From NCBI GenBank assembly GCA_016926315.1, contig JAFGOU010000252.1, forward strand, positions 1-7,122: a DNA stretch of 7,122 bases, read 5' to 3'. The first letter of the stretch is position 1; every line of letters starts with the position of its first letter. The DNA is from Chitinispirillaceae bacterium. Its GTDB lineage: Bacteria > Fibrobacterota > Chitinivibrionia > Chitinivibrionales > Chitinispirillaceae. Position numbers and translations under genes: made by a program. Below are positions 1 to 6,887 of this stretch, in pieces. The notes under the pieces are model-generated. The model was not told the origin of the DNA and did not search any database. It saw only the letters and a list, made by a program, of their open reading frames with translations.

Positions 1-657
1 ATCGGCTTCCAGCCCGTCCCGGTCCTTGATGCAACCGTACCCGAACCGGTTCGGTACGGTCCCGCTGGAATCGTTCTGGTCCCAGACCGCAAGAAAGCGT
101 GTCCTGCCTGTTGAATCGGCAAAGGCGGGATGGTGCACGTCGAAATCAGTGTCAATAATGCCGAAGAGCACGCCCGCGCCGGTAAAGGTCCTGCCGATAC
201 CGGTGTCACGCGTCCCGTGCACCTGGTCAACGGTGCAGTACTTGCGGACCGTGTCCATGAGCGGATGGACCCGCGACGGCCGCTTGACCATGCGCACGCC
301 GTCCAGCGCGCCGAGCAAGGGCGACGATCCCGCGTCTCCATGCAGGGTAACGATATCGCCGGTCCGGGCGGCCACACGCCAGCCGTAGCGGCCAAGCCGC
401 TCCGTGGAAAACGAGGAATTGACAAGAGCAATTGCCCGGGCGGGACGCGACGCATCGTTGCCGGTCCTGCTGCGTGCGGCCTTGGCAAGGTTCTGTTCGC
501 TGATGGCGATGGGGTGCCTGGCGATCCGCAGGGTGTCTGCGCGGCACGCGGCCTGGGGCGAACCCGTCCAGAGCAGAAAGGCACCGGCGAACGAAATGCA
601 GCATGCCGTCCTTGTGAGGCGACGGCGACAGGGCTCAGCAATGCTCCAGGTGCGCAT
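1..657 (-). CDS. Exported subtilisin-like serine protease (S8 family), N-terminal part
   Basis: The frame is open from ATG 657-655 to base 1, giving 219 codons without a stop, so the gene is cut by the window edge. The first 39 residues look like a secretion signal: a basic stretch (RRRLTR, 11-16), a hydrophobic core (about 19-30) and a possible cleavage after SPQAA (33-37). Residues 160-179 carry the subtilase Asp motif: GAGV, then GIIDTDFDVHHPAF, with D169 as the expected catalytic Asp and HP at 176-177 matching the conserved 'xxHP' element. Residues 40-159 would be a propeptide or N-terminal domain. The catalytic His and Ser lie outside the window, so activity cannot be judged. The start is 2 bases after the PBP stop, which suggests translational coupling; only a weak AAGAAG lies upstream. 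The family assignment is firm for the Asp motif; the substrate is unknown. Confidence 0.85.
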   Translation of the reverse strand, partial: MRTWSIAEPCRRRLTRTACCISFAGAFLLWTGSPQAACRADTLRIARHPIAISEQNLAKAARSRTGNDASRPARAIALVNSSFSTERLGRYGWRVAARTGDIVTLHGDAGSSPLLGALDGVRMVKRPSRVHPLMDTVRKYCTVDQVHGTRDTGIGRTFTGAGVLFGIIDTDFDVHHPAFADSTGRTRFLAVWDQNDSSGTVPNRFGYGCIKDRDGLEAD

Positions 658-659
658 GA

Positions 660-2921
660 TCAGAAAAACGTCTTCTTTTTACCGGTCCCCGTACCGGTCT
701 TGGTTTCGCTCTTTGAGCGCGGCCCGAACACGTTGCGGCGTTCACCCTGCCCGGATTTCGACCGACGATGAACGGCACACGTGTCAATAACCGTTCCCTT
801 GGGTACATAGTCGATTCTTGTTTTAGGGCAGCGCCGCGTGGCTATCAGGTGCGACTCAGTGCACAGCCGCACCGATGTTATGCCTTTAGGTGCTTTGAAA
901 TAGCGCTGAGGCAGGTCCTGATGCAGCGCCTGCATGATCGGCACCCATATCGGCAGCGCACCGATCGATCCGCTCACGCCGGCGCCCAGCGACCTTCGCT
1001 CGTCGGTCCCGGCCCATACGCAGCAAACGATCTGCGGTGTGAACCCCACAAACCATGCATCCGAATAGTCGTTCGTGGTGCCGGTCTTTCCCCCTGCGGC
1101 CCGCTTGAACCCCATATGCGGGATCTTTGAAGCGGTGCCGCAGCAGACAACGGTCTGGAGCAGGGAACACATGAGATAGGCGGTCTGCGGCGTGAGCACA
1201 ACGCGCGCCGCCGGAATATGCTCGTCGACCACGCGGTTGTCCCTGTTGACGATTTTCTCGATAAAATACGTTTTTTGCGCGACGCCCTTGTTTGCAAAAA
1301 TCTGGTAAGCGCACACGATCTCCATGGGAGTTGCTTCGCACGAACCGATGGCCAGCGACGGTACCGGCTCGATGGTCGGGCTGGTGAGTCCCATACGGCG
1401 CGCGCATTCGACCACGGTGTTCGGACCGATGTCCATGAGCACCTGTATCGCCACGATGTTGACCGACAGCGCGACCGCCCTGCGGATGGTGGTCGGCCCG
1501 TTGAACACGTGATCGTAATTTTCCGGCCGCCACTCTCCCTCAGGCGTCTGGAGGGTGATGGGCTGATCAAGGACCACGGTCGCCGGCGTGTACCCGTGTT
1601 CAAGGGCCGCGGTATAGACAAACGGTTTGAACGCGGAGCCCGGCTGGCGCAGCGCCATGGTGACGCGGTTGAATTTGCTCTCTTCGAAATTTCTGCCGCC
1701 GATGAGCGTGCGGATGCCGCCCGTGGCCGCGTCGAGCGCCACAATCGCGACCTGGGCCTGGCGCAGCCTGACGGAATCGGGCAGCCGTTCATACTCATCA
1801 GCCTTGAGCGCGTACAGGGAATCAAAACGGGCCAGAAACGAATCGCGCGGCATCGAGTAGGCCTTGTAGGCCTTGGTGCTGTCCAGAAAGATCCGGTTAA
1901 GCCGCCGCTGAAGGCTCGTAATGTTCGCTGCGACCGCCACCTCGGCCGCCTCCTGCGCTTTGCGGTCCAGGGTGGTGTGGATCGTGAGCCCGCCGTTATA
2001 CAGCTCATTGTCACTGAATTTATCCGATACGTATTTCCGTACCATCTCGAGGAAATAGCTCCCCACGCGGCTCTTTTCCTTGGGGGGATTACACGGCACG
2101 TCAAGGGCCGAAATCCTTTTAACCTCCGCGTCACCGATATCGCCCATCTCCCTCATGGCACGCAGCACCGTGTTCCGGCGCATGGCGGTACGCTGGTGGT
2201 TCGACGTTTTGTCGGGCCGGTACCGTTCAGGCAGCTGGATGACCCCTGCCAGGGTCGCGCATTCGTTAAGGTTGAGGTCATTCACCTGCTTGCTGAAATA
2301 CCGCTCACTGGCAGACTCCACCCCCCAGGCACCTGCTCCGAGGTACACCTGGTTCAGGTACAGCTCCAGAATATCGCGCTTGGTATAGCACGATTCGAGC
2401 TGGCACGCGGTCAGGGCCTCCCTGATTTTCCTGATTATGGAGCTTCTCGCCGTAAGGTACAGGTTGCGCGCAAGCTGCTGCGTAATGGTCGACGCTCCCT
2501 GCGCATACTCACCCTTGATGACGTCGATGACCGCCGCCTGAAAAATCCGGCGGACATCAATGCCCCAGTGGCGGTAGAACCTCCGGTCTTCGATGGCCAC
2601 CACAGCCTGCTGCAGCTCTTTGGGGATCAGTTCGATCGGCACCCAGATCCGGTGTTCAATGCTGAACTCGTAGACCAGTTCGCCGTCCTTGTCCAGCACC
2701 TTGGACGCGAGGGGCTGCTCAATGTTCTGTATCTGTGAAATGGTGGGAAGGCTCTGCCAGAGCCTGAGCACAAAGAACGAGAGCGTGGCAGTGCCAAAGA
2801 CCGCACCCGCGGCCAGAGTCACCATCACGATAAACAAAAAATTGAACAACAACGCATTCTCCGGAGGGCCGTTCTCGTGCGGCCGCGTGGGAACCGTTGA
2901 ATCTCTGACATCACCGTGCAT
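660..2921 (-). CDS. mrcA: Class A penicillin-binding protein (PBP1A type), bifunctional glycosyltransferase/transpeptidase
   Basis: This 753-residue protein should polymerise lipid II into glycan strands and cross-link the peptides on the outer face of the inner membrane. A membrane anchor spans about 24-54. The GT51 domain has EDRRFYRHWG (111-120, catalytic E111), GASTITQQLARN (142-153), RKIREA (164-169) and ELYLNQVYLGAGAWG (186-200). The transpeptidase domain has SAFK (429-432, nucleophile S429), SVN (486-488) and KTGT (612-615). The C-terminal FKAPKGI and the Cys-bearing segment after it are usual for PBP1A; the last 35 residues are basic and low-complexity. Unusual are the Cys pairs at 593-594 and 633-634 around the KTG region. 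Start choice: ATG 2921 is used, but TTG 2852 (residue 24) has a better-placed GGAG six bases upstream. The gene is first in a unit with the subtilase. The symbol follows the PBP1A type; orthology to E. coli mrcA is not proven. Confidence 0.95.
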   Translation of the reverse strand: MHGDVRDSTVPTRPHENGPPENALLFNFLFIVMVTLAAGAVFGTATLSFFVLRLWQSLPTISQIQNIEQPLASKVLDKDGELVYEFSIEHRIWVPIELIPKELQQAVVAIEDRRFYRHWGIDVRRIFQAAVIDVIKGEYAQGASTITQQLARNLYLTARSSIIRKIREALTACQLESCYTKRDILELYLNQVYLGAGAWGVESASERYFSKQVNDLNLNECATLAGVIQLPERYRPDKTSNHQRTAMRRNTVLRAMREMGDIGDAEVKRISALDVPCNPPKEKSRVGSYFLEMVRKYVSDKFSDNELYNGGLTIHTTLDRKAQEAAEVAVAANITSLQRRLNRIFLDSTKAYKAYSMPRDSFLARFDSLYALKADEYERLPDSVRLRQAQVAIVALDAATGGIRTLIGGRNFEESKFNRVTMALRQPGSAFKPFVYTAALEHGYTPATVVLDQPITLQTPEGEWRPENYDHVFNGPTTIRRAVALSVNIVAIQVLMDIGPNTVVECARRMGLTSPTIEPVPSLAIGSCEATPMEIVCAYQIFANKGVAQKTYFIEKIVNRDNRVVDEHIPAARVVLTPQTAYLMCSLLQTVVCCGTASKIPHMGFKRAAGGKTGTTNDYSDAWFVGFTPQIVCCVWAGTDERRSLGAGVSGSIGALPIWVPIMQALHQDLPQRYFKAPKGITSVRLCTESHLIATRRCPKTRIDYVPKGTVIDTCAVHRRSKSGQGERRNVFGPRSKSETKTGTGTGKKKTFF

Positions 2922-2928
2922 CGCAATA

Positions 2929-2958
2929 AAAATAGCCCCCTGTGGGAAAACAAGTCAA
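2929..2958 (-). promoter_or_regulatory. Candidate sigma70-like promoter for the PBP gene
   Basis: Read on the minus strand, TTGACT (2958-2953) is followed after 18 bases by TATTTT (2934-2929). The -35 is a 5/6 match to TTGACA; the -10 is a modest match. The expected start of transcription falls at about 2922, almost on the annotated ATG 2921, so the message would be nearly leaderless unless translation starts at TTG 2852. No equally good promoter was seen for gmd on the other strand of this 195-bp divergent region. Confidence 0.4.
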
Positions 2959-3102
2959 TGAGTGCGCGCGTTCTTTGGTGTGTGGCAGTCGGACGATTGC
3001 GATGATGACCATGATGCGGCATCACGCGTACCGTTCACAATAGTATTTTCTACTGCAACCGCCTTTTTCCTATTGTACCATAAGGAGACCACACCAGCGA
3101 CT

Positions 3103-3109
3103 GAAGGGA
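3103..3109 (+). promoter_or_regulatory. Ribosome binding site of gmd
   Basis: GAAGGGA lies 7 bases before ATG 3117 and supports that start. A second purine-rich run, AAGGAGA (3082-3088), lies too far upstream to serve the same ATG. Confidence 0.6.
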
Positions 3110-3116
3110 CCCTCGC

Positions 3117-4151
3117 ATGCGCACAAAAGCACTCATCACCGGCATCACGGGCCAGGACGGTTCATACCTTGCCGAACTGCTCCTTGAAAAGGGGTACGAA
3201 GTGCACGGCATGATCCGCCGCGCAAGCCTGTTCAACCGCGACCGTATTGAACACCTGTACCAGGATCCGCACGGAAAGAACCGCCCTTTTTTCCTGCACT
3301 ACGGCGACCTGACCGATTCCAGCAATATGAACCGCATGCTTGAACGGATCAGGCCGGACGAGATCTACAATCTGGCCGCGCAGTCGCATGTCCGCGTCTC
3401 GTTCGACGTGCCTGAATACACCGCCGATGTGGACGCGGTCGGCACCCTGCGGCTCCTCGATGCGATCAAGGAAACCGGTCTCGATTGCCGGTTCTACCAG
3501 GCATCGACCTCAGAGCTCTATGGAAAAGCGCGGGAGGTCCCGCAATCCGAAACGACGCCGTTTTATCCCCGTTCGCCCTATGCCGTTGCCAAGCTCTATG
3601 CTTACTGGATCGTGGTGAATTACCGTGAAGCGTACCGACTCCACGCCTCAAACGGCATCCTCTTCAACCACGAGTCGCCGCGGCGCGGGGAGAATTTCGT
3701 GACACGGAAAATCACGCTCGGCGCAGCCGCCATAAAAACGGGAAAGAAAGAGTGCATCTATATGGGCAACCTGGACGCCAAACGGGACTGGGGATACGCC
3801 CCGGATTATGTGTCCGCAATGTGGCTCATGCTCAAGCAGGACACGCCGGACGATTACGTGATCGCGACCGGTGAGACCCATTCGGTGCGCGAGTTCATAG
3901 AAAAATCGTTCGCCGTTCTTGACATTAAGGTCTCCTGGCAGGGAAGCGGCGTTGACGAGGTCGGTGTGGACGCGGCATCAGGCACGGTAATCGTTCGCAT
4001 CGATCCCAAGCACTTCCGGCCCACCGAAGTGGACCTGCTTCTGGGCAACCCGGCAAAAGCGAAAAAAAAGCTGTCGTGGAAACCATCGGTGACGTTCGAC
4101 CAGCTCGTGGAGATAATGACAAGGGCCGATTACGAGACCGTCAAAAGCTAA
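3117..4151 (+). CDS. gmd: GDP-mannose 4,6-dehydratase
   Basis: This cytosolic short-chain dehydrogenase/reductase converts GDP-D-mannose to GDP-4-keto-6-deoxy-D-mannose, the branch point to GDP-L-fucose, GDP-D-rhamnose and GDP-perosamine. The 344-residue length is normal for the family. The N-terminal Rossmann motif GITGQDG (9-15) binds NADP(H), and RR at 34-35 fits cofactor phosphate recognition. The active site is visible as STSE (130-133, T131 and E133) and YAVAK (155-159, Y155 and K159), matching the Thr-Glu-Tyr-Lys set known in E. coli Gmd. The family segment [19 protein letters not shown] (182-200) is intact, as is [10 protein letters not shown] (223-232). It heads the plus-strand gene series. 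The usual partner (GDP-fucose synthase or a GDP-rhamnose reductase) is not in the window, so the final sugar is unknown. Confidence 0.97.
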   Translation: MRTKALITGITGQDGSYLAELLLEKGYEVHGMIRRASLFNRDRIEHLYQDPHGKNRPFFLHYGDLTDSSNMNRMLERIRPDEIYNLAAQSHVRVSFDVPEYTADVDAVGTLRLLDAIKETGLDCRFYQASTSELYGKAREVPQSETTPFYPRSPYAVAKLYAYWIVVNYREAYRLHASNGILFNHESPRRGENFVTRKITLGAAAIKTGKKECIYMGNLDAKRDWGYAPDYVSAMWLMLKQDTPDDYVIATGETHSVREFIEKSFAVLDIKVSWQGSGVDEVGVDAASGTVIVRIDPKHFRPTEVDLLLGNPAKAKKKLSWKPSVTFDQLVEIMTRADYETVKS

Positions 4152-4162
4152 TTACTATTTAT

Positions 4163-4170
4163 GGAGGAGA
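4163..4170 (+). promoter_or_regulatory. Ribosome binding site of the Cys-rich small protein
   Basis: GGAGGAGA ends 6 bases before ATG 4177 and is the strongest Shine-Dalgarno sequence in the window. It decides the start: the ATG at 4161 is in another frame. It argues that this small gene is translated well. Confidence 0.75.
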
Positions 4171-4176
4171 ATCGTT

Positions 4177-4371
4177 ATGGAACACTGCGTTCACCAGAAA
4201 ACCCCGGTCACATGCCCCTGCACCTACCCCTCCTGTTCCCGGCACGGCGTATGCTGCGAATGCATCGCCTACCACCGCCGGCTGGGGGAGCTTCCCGGGT
4301 GTTTCTTTTCCCCGGCCGCTGAAAAAACCTATGACCGTTCGATCGAGGCGTTTATCCGTGATCAGCAGTAA
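4177..4371 (+). CDS. Small cysteine-rich protein, DUF6485-like
   Basis: The 64-residue product has eight cysteines (4, 13, 15, 20, 26, 27, 29, 42) arranged as CxC, CxxxxxCCxC and a later single Cys, followed by an acidic/basic C-terminal helix (about 47-63). The pattern CPCTYPSC, then [10 protein letters not shown], then GELPGCFF, then [12 protein letters not shown] resembles what I recall of the DUF6485 family of short bacterial proteins of unknown function; I could not search to confirm. The Cys spacing suggests a bound metal such as zinc or iron, which is inference. There is no signal peptide, so it should be cytosolic. It starts 25 bases after the gmd stop with a strong ribosome binding site and lies 42 bases before the DUF3108 gene, so cotranscription with gmd is likely. 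No reaction can be assigned. Confidence 0.85.
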   Translation: MEHCVHQKTPVTCPCTYPSCSRHGVCCECIAYHRRLGELPGCFFSPAAEKTYDRSIEAFIRDQQ

Positions 4372-4413
4372 CCACCAGCCGTTCAAAGCGGCACGGGCGC
4401 AGGACCCATTATC

Positions 4414-5514
4414 ATGAAAGCCGGCTTTCGCACCGGCGCCGCATTCGTTGCGCTTTTTTTCTTTTGTGCAACGGTCCATCTTGCTTTTGCAAAGAAACAG
4501 GACGACGACTTCAAGTGGGAGGATGCGGCAAAAGAAGTTGAAAAATTCCCTTTTCCAAAATCCTTTATCGATTCGCTGAAAAAGGCCTACGCCGTGACCT
4601 GGCCCGCGCGTCCGCTGCGCACCATTGCACACGGTAACCGTTTCAAGGGGGAGAAGCTGGTGTACGATATCGGATGGGGACCGTTCCGGGCCGGCTATGT
4701 GATCCTCACCGTGGACCATGACCCGGCCGCAAAAACCATCATTATCGGCGGCAAGGCGCTCTCAAACAACTTTGTGAGCAAGCTCTACCGCATGAGGGAC
4801 TACGTGATCTCCACCGTTGACGCGACCGGCCTGTATCCGCTTTTCTTCGAGCAGCACCTTCGCGAGGGGAAAAAATACAAATCCGACGGCTGGATCCTGT
4901 ACGATCACGTCAAGGGCAAGATCCATGTCAAGGAGCGCCGGTTCAAGACGCTCGATGCGCCGCAGTTCGTCAACGACTACCTTTCGGTGCTGCTCAAGGT
5001 GCGCACCATGCGCTTCGCGCCGGGCGACACCTTCACCCTGCCCCTGTACGCCGACAAGAAGATCCACCCCCTCTATTTCGTATGCAAGGGCCGCAAGACC
5101 TTCACATTCGAGTCGGACACCATCCCCTGCCTGGTGCTTGAACCCAAACTGGTATCGAGCAAGGGCGCGTTCAATAAAAAGGACAAAATGCAGGTCTGGC
5201 TGTCCGACGACGAGTTCAAACGGCCCGTGTACATCAAATCAAAGATCAAGGTCGGCTCAATCACCGCGCGGCTGATCAACCAAGTACAGGCTGCACCGCA
5301 AAAACCGAAGAAAAAAACCGTTGCCCCGTCCACGCAACAGGTTGTTGATCCCGTAACGCCGCCGCCCGATCCGAAACCATCGCATGATTCGCTTGCCGTT
5401 GATTCGGCTGCCGCAGGGTGTGGTCCGCCATCACTTCCCGCAGACACTGCGGTCGCCCCTGCCGTGGAGGATTCGTCCGGCGCGGTCCCTGATTCCGCCT
5501 CGCCGGAGCACTAG
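4414..5514 (+). CDS. Exported DUF3108 domain-containing protein
   Basis: The 366-residue product begins with a clear signal peptide: basic MKAGFR, a hydrophobic core (about 8-25) and a probable cleavage after AFA (24-26). A DUF3108-type domain runs from about 79 to 292. It opens with GEKLVYDIGWGPFRAGYVIL (79-98), the typical 'G-E-L-Y-x-(I/V)-x-W-x-x-x-x-A-G' start, and closes with VWLSDDEFKRPVYIKSKIKV (261-280) and GSITARL (281-287), typical of the family's end. Residues 293-366 form a Pro/Ala/Ser-rich tail with an early PKKK, probably disordered. The mature protein should be periplasmic or attached to the envelope; no lipobox is seen. The function of DUF3108 proteins is not established. AGGA (4401-4404) lies 9 bases before the ATG. 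The gene ends 6 bases before the PAP2 phosphatase gene, suggesting coupled expression. Confidence 0.88.
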   Translation: MKAGFRTGAAFVALFFFCATVHLAFAKKQDDDFKWEDAAKEVEKFPFPKSFIDSLKKAYAVTWPARPLRTIAHGNRFKGEKLVYDIGWGPFRAGYVILTVDHDPAAKTIIIGGKALSNNFVSKLYRMRDYVISTVDATGLYPLFFEQHLREGKKYKSDGWILYDHVKGKIHVKERRFKTLDAPQFVNDYLSVLLKVRTMRFAPGDTFTLPLYADKKIHPLYFVCKGRKTFTFESDTIPCLVLEPKLVSSKGAFNKKDKMQVWLSDDEFKRPVYIKSKIKVGSITARLINQVQAAPQKPKKKTVAPSTQQVVDPVTPPPDPKPSHDSLAVDSAAAGCGPPSLPADTAVAPAVEDSSGAVPDSASPEH

Positions 5515-5520
5515 CCGCCC

Positions 5521-6123
5521 ATGCTCGATATCCTTTACACATGGGACGAAGCGCTCTTTCTCTTTTTCAACACGATCCTGAGCCTTCCCCTGCTCGATCC
5601 CTTTTTTACCACCATCACCCATGGCAGGTTCTGGATCGCGCCCGGCGCCGGACTGGTACTGCTGCTCTTCTTGAAACTCGGCTGGAAAAAAACCGGGCTT
5701 CTTGCCGCCCTCTCGATCGCCACGGTCGCCATCACCGACCCGCTCGGCGCGCAGATTCTCAAGCCGCTGTTTCACCGGCTCAGGCCGTGCAATCCGGACG
5801 CGTTTGTCGAAGGCGGCCGGTTCCTGCTCGGGTTTAAAACCACGCTCTCATTCCCGTCAATCCACGCCATGAACATGTTCGGCCAGGCAACGGTCTTCTC
5901 CCTCCTGTACCGCCGCTGTACTCTCTGGTTCTTCCTGTTCGCGGGCCTCATCGGCTACTCCCGAATCTATGTGGGCGTGCACTATCCGTTCGATGTGCTT
6001 GGAGGAGCAGTGTTCGGCATGATCTGCGGAGCAGCGGTGTACGGGGGGTATAGGCGGATTTCCACACTTATTATCACCCGGGGAAAAGAACAGGCGGATC
6101 AAAGCAGTCAGAATAGTGTATAG
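5521..6123 (+). CDS. PAP2-family membrane phosphatase (lipid phosphatase)
   Basis: The 200-residue, very hydrophobic protein has about five membrane segments (near 38-52, 58-76, 112-130, 134-150 and 158-177). All three PAP2 phosphatase motifs are present: K81-x6-R88-P89 (KPLFHRLRP), PSIH (112-115, where most members have PSGH) and S147-R148-x5-H154 (SRIYVGVH), followed by D158. H154 would be the nucleophile and H115 the proton donor by family knowledge. Members remove phosphate from lipid diphosphates such as undecaprenyl diphosphate or from phosphatidylglycerol phosphate. A role in lipid-carrier recycling fits the nearby murein synthase and gmd but is inference. The last 20 residues are polar. 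The start is 6 bases after the DUF3108 stop; the nearest purine run is GGAG 5505-5508, 12 bases away, so coupling to the upstream gene is likely. Confidence 0.92.
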   Translation: MLDILYTWDEALFLFFNTILSLPLLDPFFTTITHGRFWIAPGAGLVLLLFLKLGWKKTGLLAALSIATVAITDPLGAQILKPLFHRLRPCNPDAFVEGGRFLLGFKTTLSFPSIHAMNMFGQATVFSLLYRRCTLWFFLFAGLIGYSRIYVGVHYPFDVLGGAVFGMICGAAVYGGYRRISTLIITRGKEQADQSSQNSV

Positions 6124-6240
6124 ATGAATTACGTCCGGTTTATAAGGGATTCCAGGAAAATGCGTATCCATGAAGCCTGGGCCGATGAAAACAGAACCTG
6201 CAAGCCGGGAAACAGACCGGTTTAACTATCATGTAAGGCG

Positions 6241-6513
6241 TTTTGACATTCAAACATTGGGTTTTTACAGTCAAACATTGGCCTCTGACAGTCAAACATC
6301 GAGCTTTGACACTCAAACATTGCCCGTTTGCAGTCAAACAATACGCTTTTGCAGTCAAGCATTTCAAATTGTAGCTGAAACATTTGGTTTTTACAGCCAA
6401 ACATTACGCTTTTTTACTCAAACATTGGGCTCTGACATTGAAACATTGCGCATTTGCAGTCAAACAATCGGCTTTGTAAGTCAAACATTTCGCATTTCAA
6501 GTGAAACATTTGA
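6241..6513. repeat. 21-bp phased tandem repeat array, 13 units
   Basis: Thirteen consecutive units keep an exact 21-bp period. The core TCAAACATT starts at 6250, 6271, 6292, 6313, 6334, 6355, 6376, 6397, 6418, 6439, 6460, 6481 and 6502. The working consensus is CTTTTGCAG then TCAAACATT then three variable bases. Core variants are TCAAACAAT (units 5 and 11), TGAAACATT (7, 10, 13), CCAAACATT (8), TCAAGCATT (6) and TCAAACATC (3). The flank before the core varies much more. Decayed copies continue in phase on the right (unit 14 at 6514-6534, a partial unit to about 6543) and perhaps on the left (6220-6240). Because 21 is divisible by 3, several frames stay open on both strands, including a 125-codon plus-strand frame (6170-6547) of heptapeptides such as FYSQTLR. 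I treat these frames as a by-product. The role is unknown. Confidence 0.93.
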
Positions 6514-6684
6514 CGATTACAGTCGATCAAAACGGTTTGCAGAATGATTTATCTACAATAATATCAATGATATAGTAATAAATGAGGCGAGGGGCCGGGG
6601 GAAAATGCAGGATTGTGGTATATAGGCGGAATTGGGCGGTTTTAGGATGGTCTGATGGTGCTGTTTCAATCGTTAAAGACCTCA

Positions 6685-6714
6685 CCTGCCTGCGCTGCCG
6701 CTACGGCAGGCAGG
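6685..6714. repeat. GC-rich REP-like inverted repeat
   Basis: CCTGCCTG (6685-6692) is the exact reverse complement of CAGGCAGG (6707-6714). Inside, CTGCCG (6695-6700) and CGGCAG (6704-6709) form a perfect 6-bp stem with a CTA loop. The best combined fold pairs CCTGC with GCAGG, leaves a 5-base bulge and then forms the inner hairpin. No T run follows, so it does not look like an intrinsic terminator. It is GC-rich in an otherwise AT-leaning spacer and resembles repetitive extragenic palindromes; genome copy number cannot be seen here. Confidence 0.6.
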
Positions 6715-6821
6715 CCCCTGCCCCCGTTCGGTCTGGGCTTGCTTCGGCTTTCAATATACCTAAAGGCCTTATAAGGACTATTTTTATTACATTCAAGATG
6801 ACTAATTGATAATAAATGGAT

Positions 6822-6850
6822 ATCGTTTTCTTAAAGAAAACGATTTTTTT
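6822..6850 (+). terminator. AT-rich perfect palindrome with T run, possible terminator or operator
   Basis: ATCGTTTTC (6822-6830), loop TTAAA (6831-6835), GAAAACGAT (6836-6844), with T from 6844 to 6850. As DNA, the 23 bases 6822-6844 form a perfect palindrome around one central base. The T run follows on the plus strand only, as expected of an intrinsic terminator. The stem has only three G:C pairs, so it would be weak. Its position 32 bases before an extended -10 element also allows an operator role. Confidence 0.45.
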
Positions 6851-6878
6851 AAATAATTCCATAATAGGGGCATATTCT

Positions 6879-6887
6879 TGGTATAAT
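6879..6887 (+). promoter_or_regulatory. Extended -10 promoter of the exported protein
   Basis: TGGTATAAT is a perfect TGnTATAAT extended -10. No good -35 lies 16-18 bases upstream, which is usual for extended -10 promoters. Transcription would start near 6894, leaving a leader of about 50 bases before ATG 6943. The call assumes a sigma70-like consensus; a Bacteroidota-type promoter grammar would weaken it. Confidence 0.5.

Noticed and set aside
26..790. Plus-strand frames and a minus-strand 125-codon frame (227-604) over the protease gene
   Set aside because: The minus-strand frame with a signal peptide and the subtilase Asp motif explains this stretch; the others are Arg/Ala-rich shadows.
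1218..2738. 506-codon plus-strand open frame antisense to the PBP gene
   Set aside because: It lies fully inside a gene with intact catalytic motifs; its product is Arg/His-rich without recognisable domains, as expected of a shadow frame in GC-rich DNA.
4076..4719. Frames overlapping the end of gmd, the Cys-rich gene and the start of the DUF3108 gene (4076-4417 plus, 4159-4719 minus)
   Set aside because: They overlap genes with better ribosome binding sites and family-like sequence, and show no motif of their own.
6241..6543. CRISPR array
   Set aside because: A 21-bp period with a 9-12 bp conserved core is too short for repeat plus spacer, and no cas gene is present in the window.
6561..6776. 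Short palindromes ATATCA-A-TGATAT (6561-6573) and CCTTATAAGG (6767-6776) as operators
   Set aside because: Arms of 5-6 bp in AT-rich DNA are expected by chance and have no clear promoter beside them.
6582..6809. 75-codon plus-strand frame across the GC-rich palindrome
   Set aside because: No ribosome binding site, composition follows the hairpin, and no recognisable motif.
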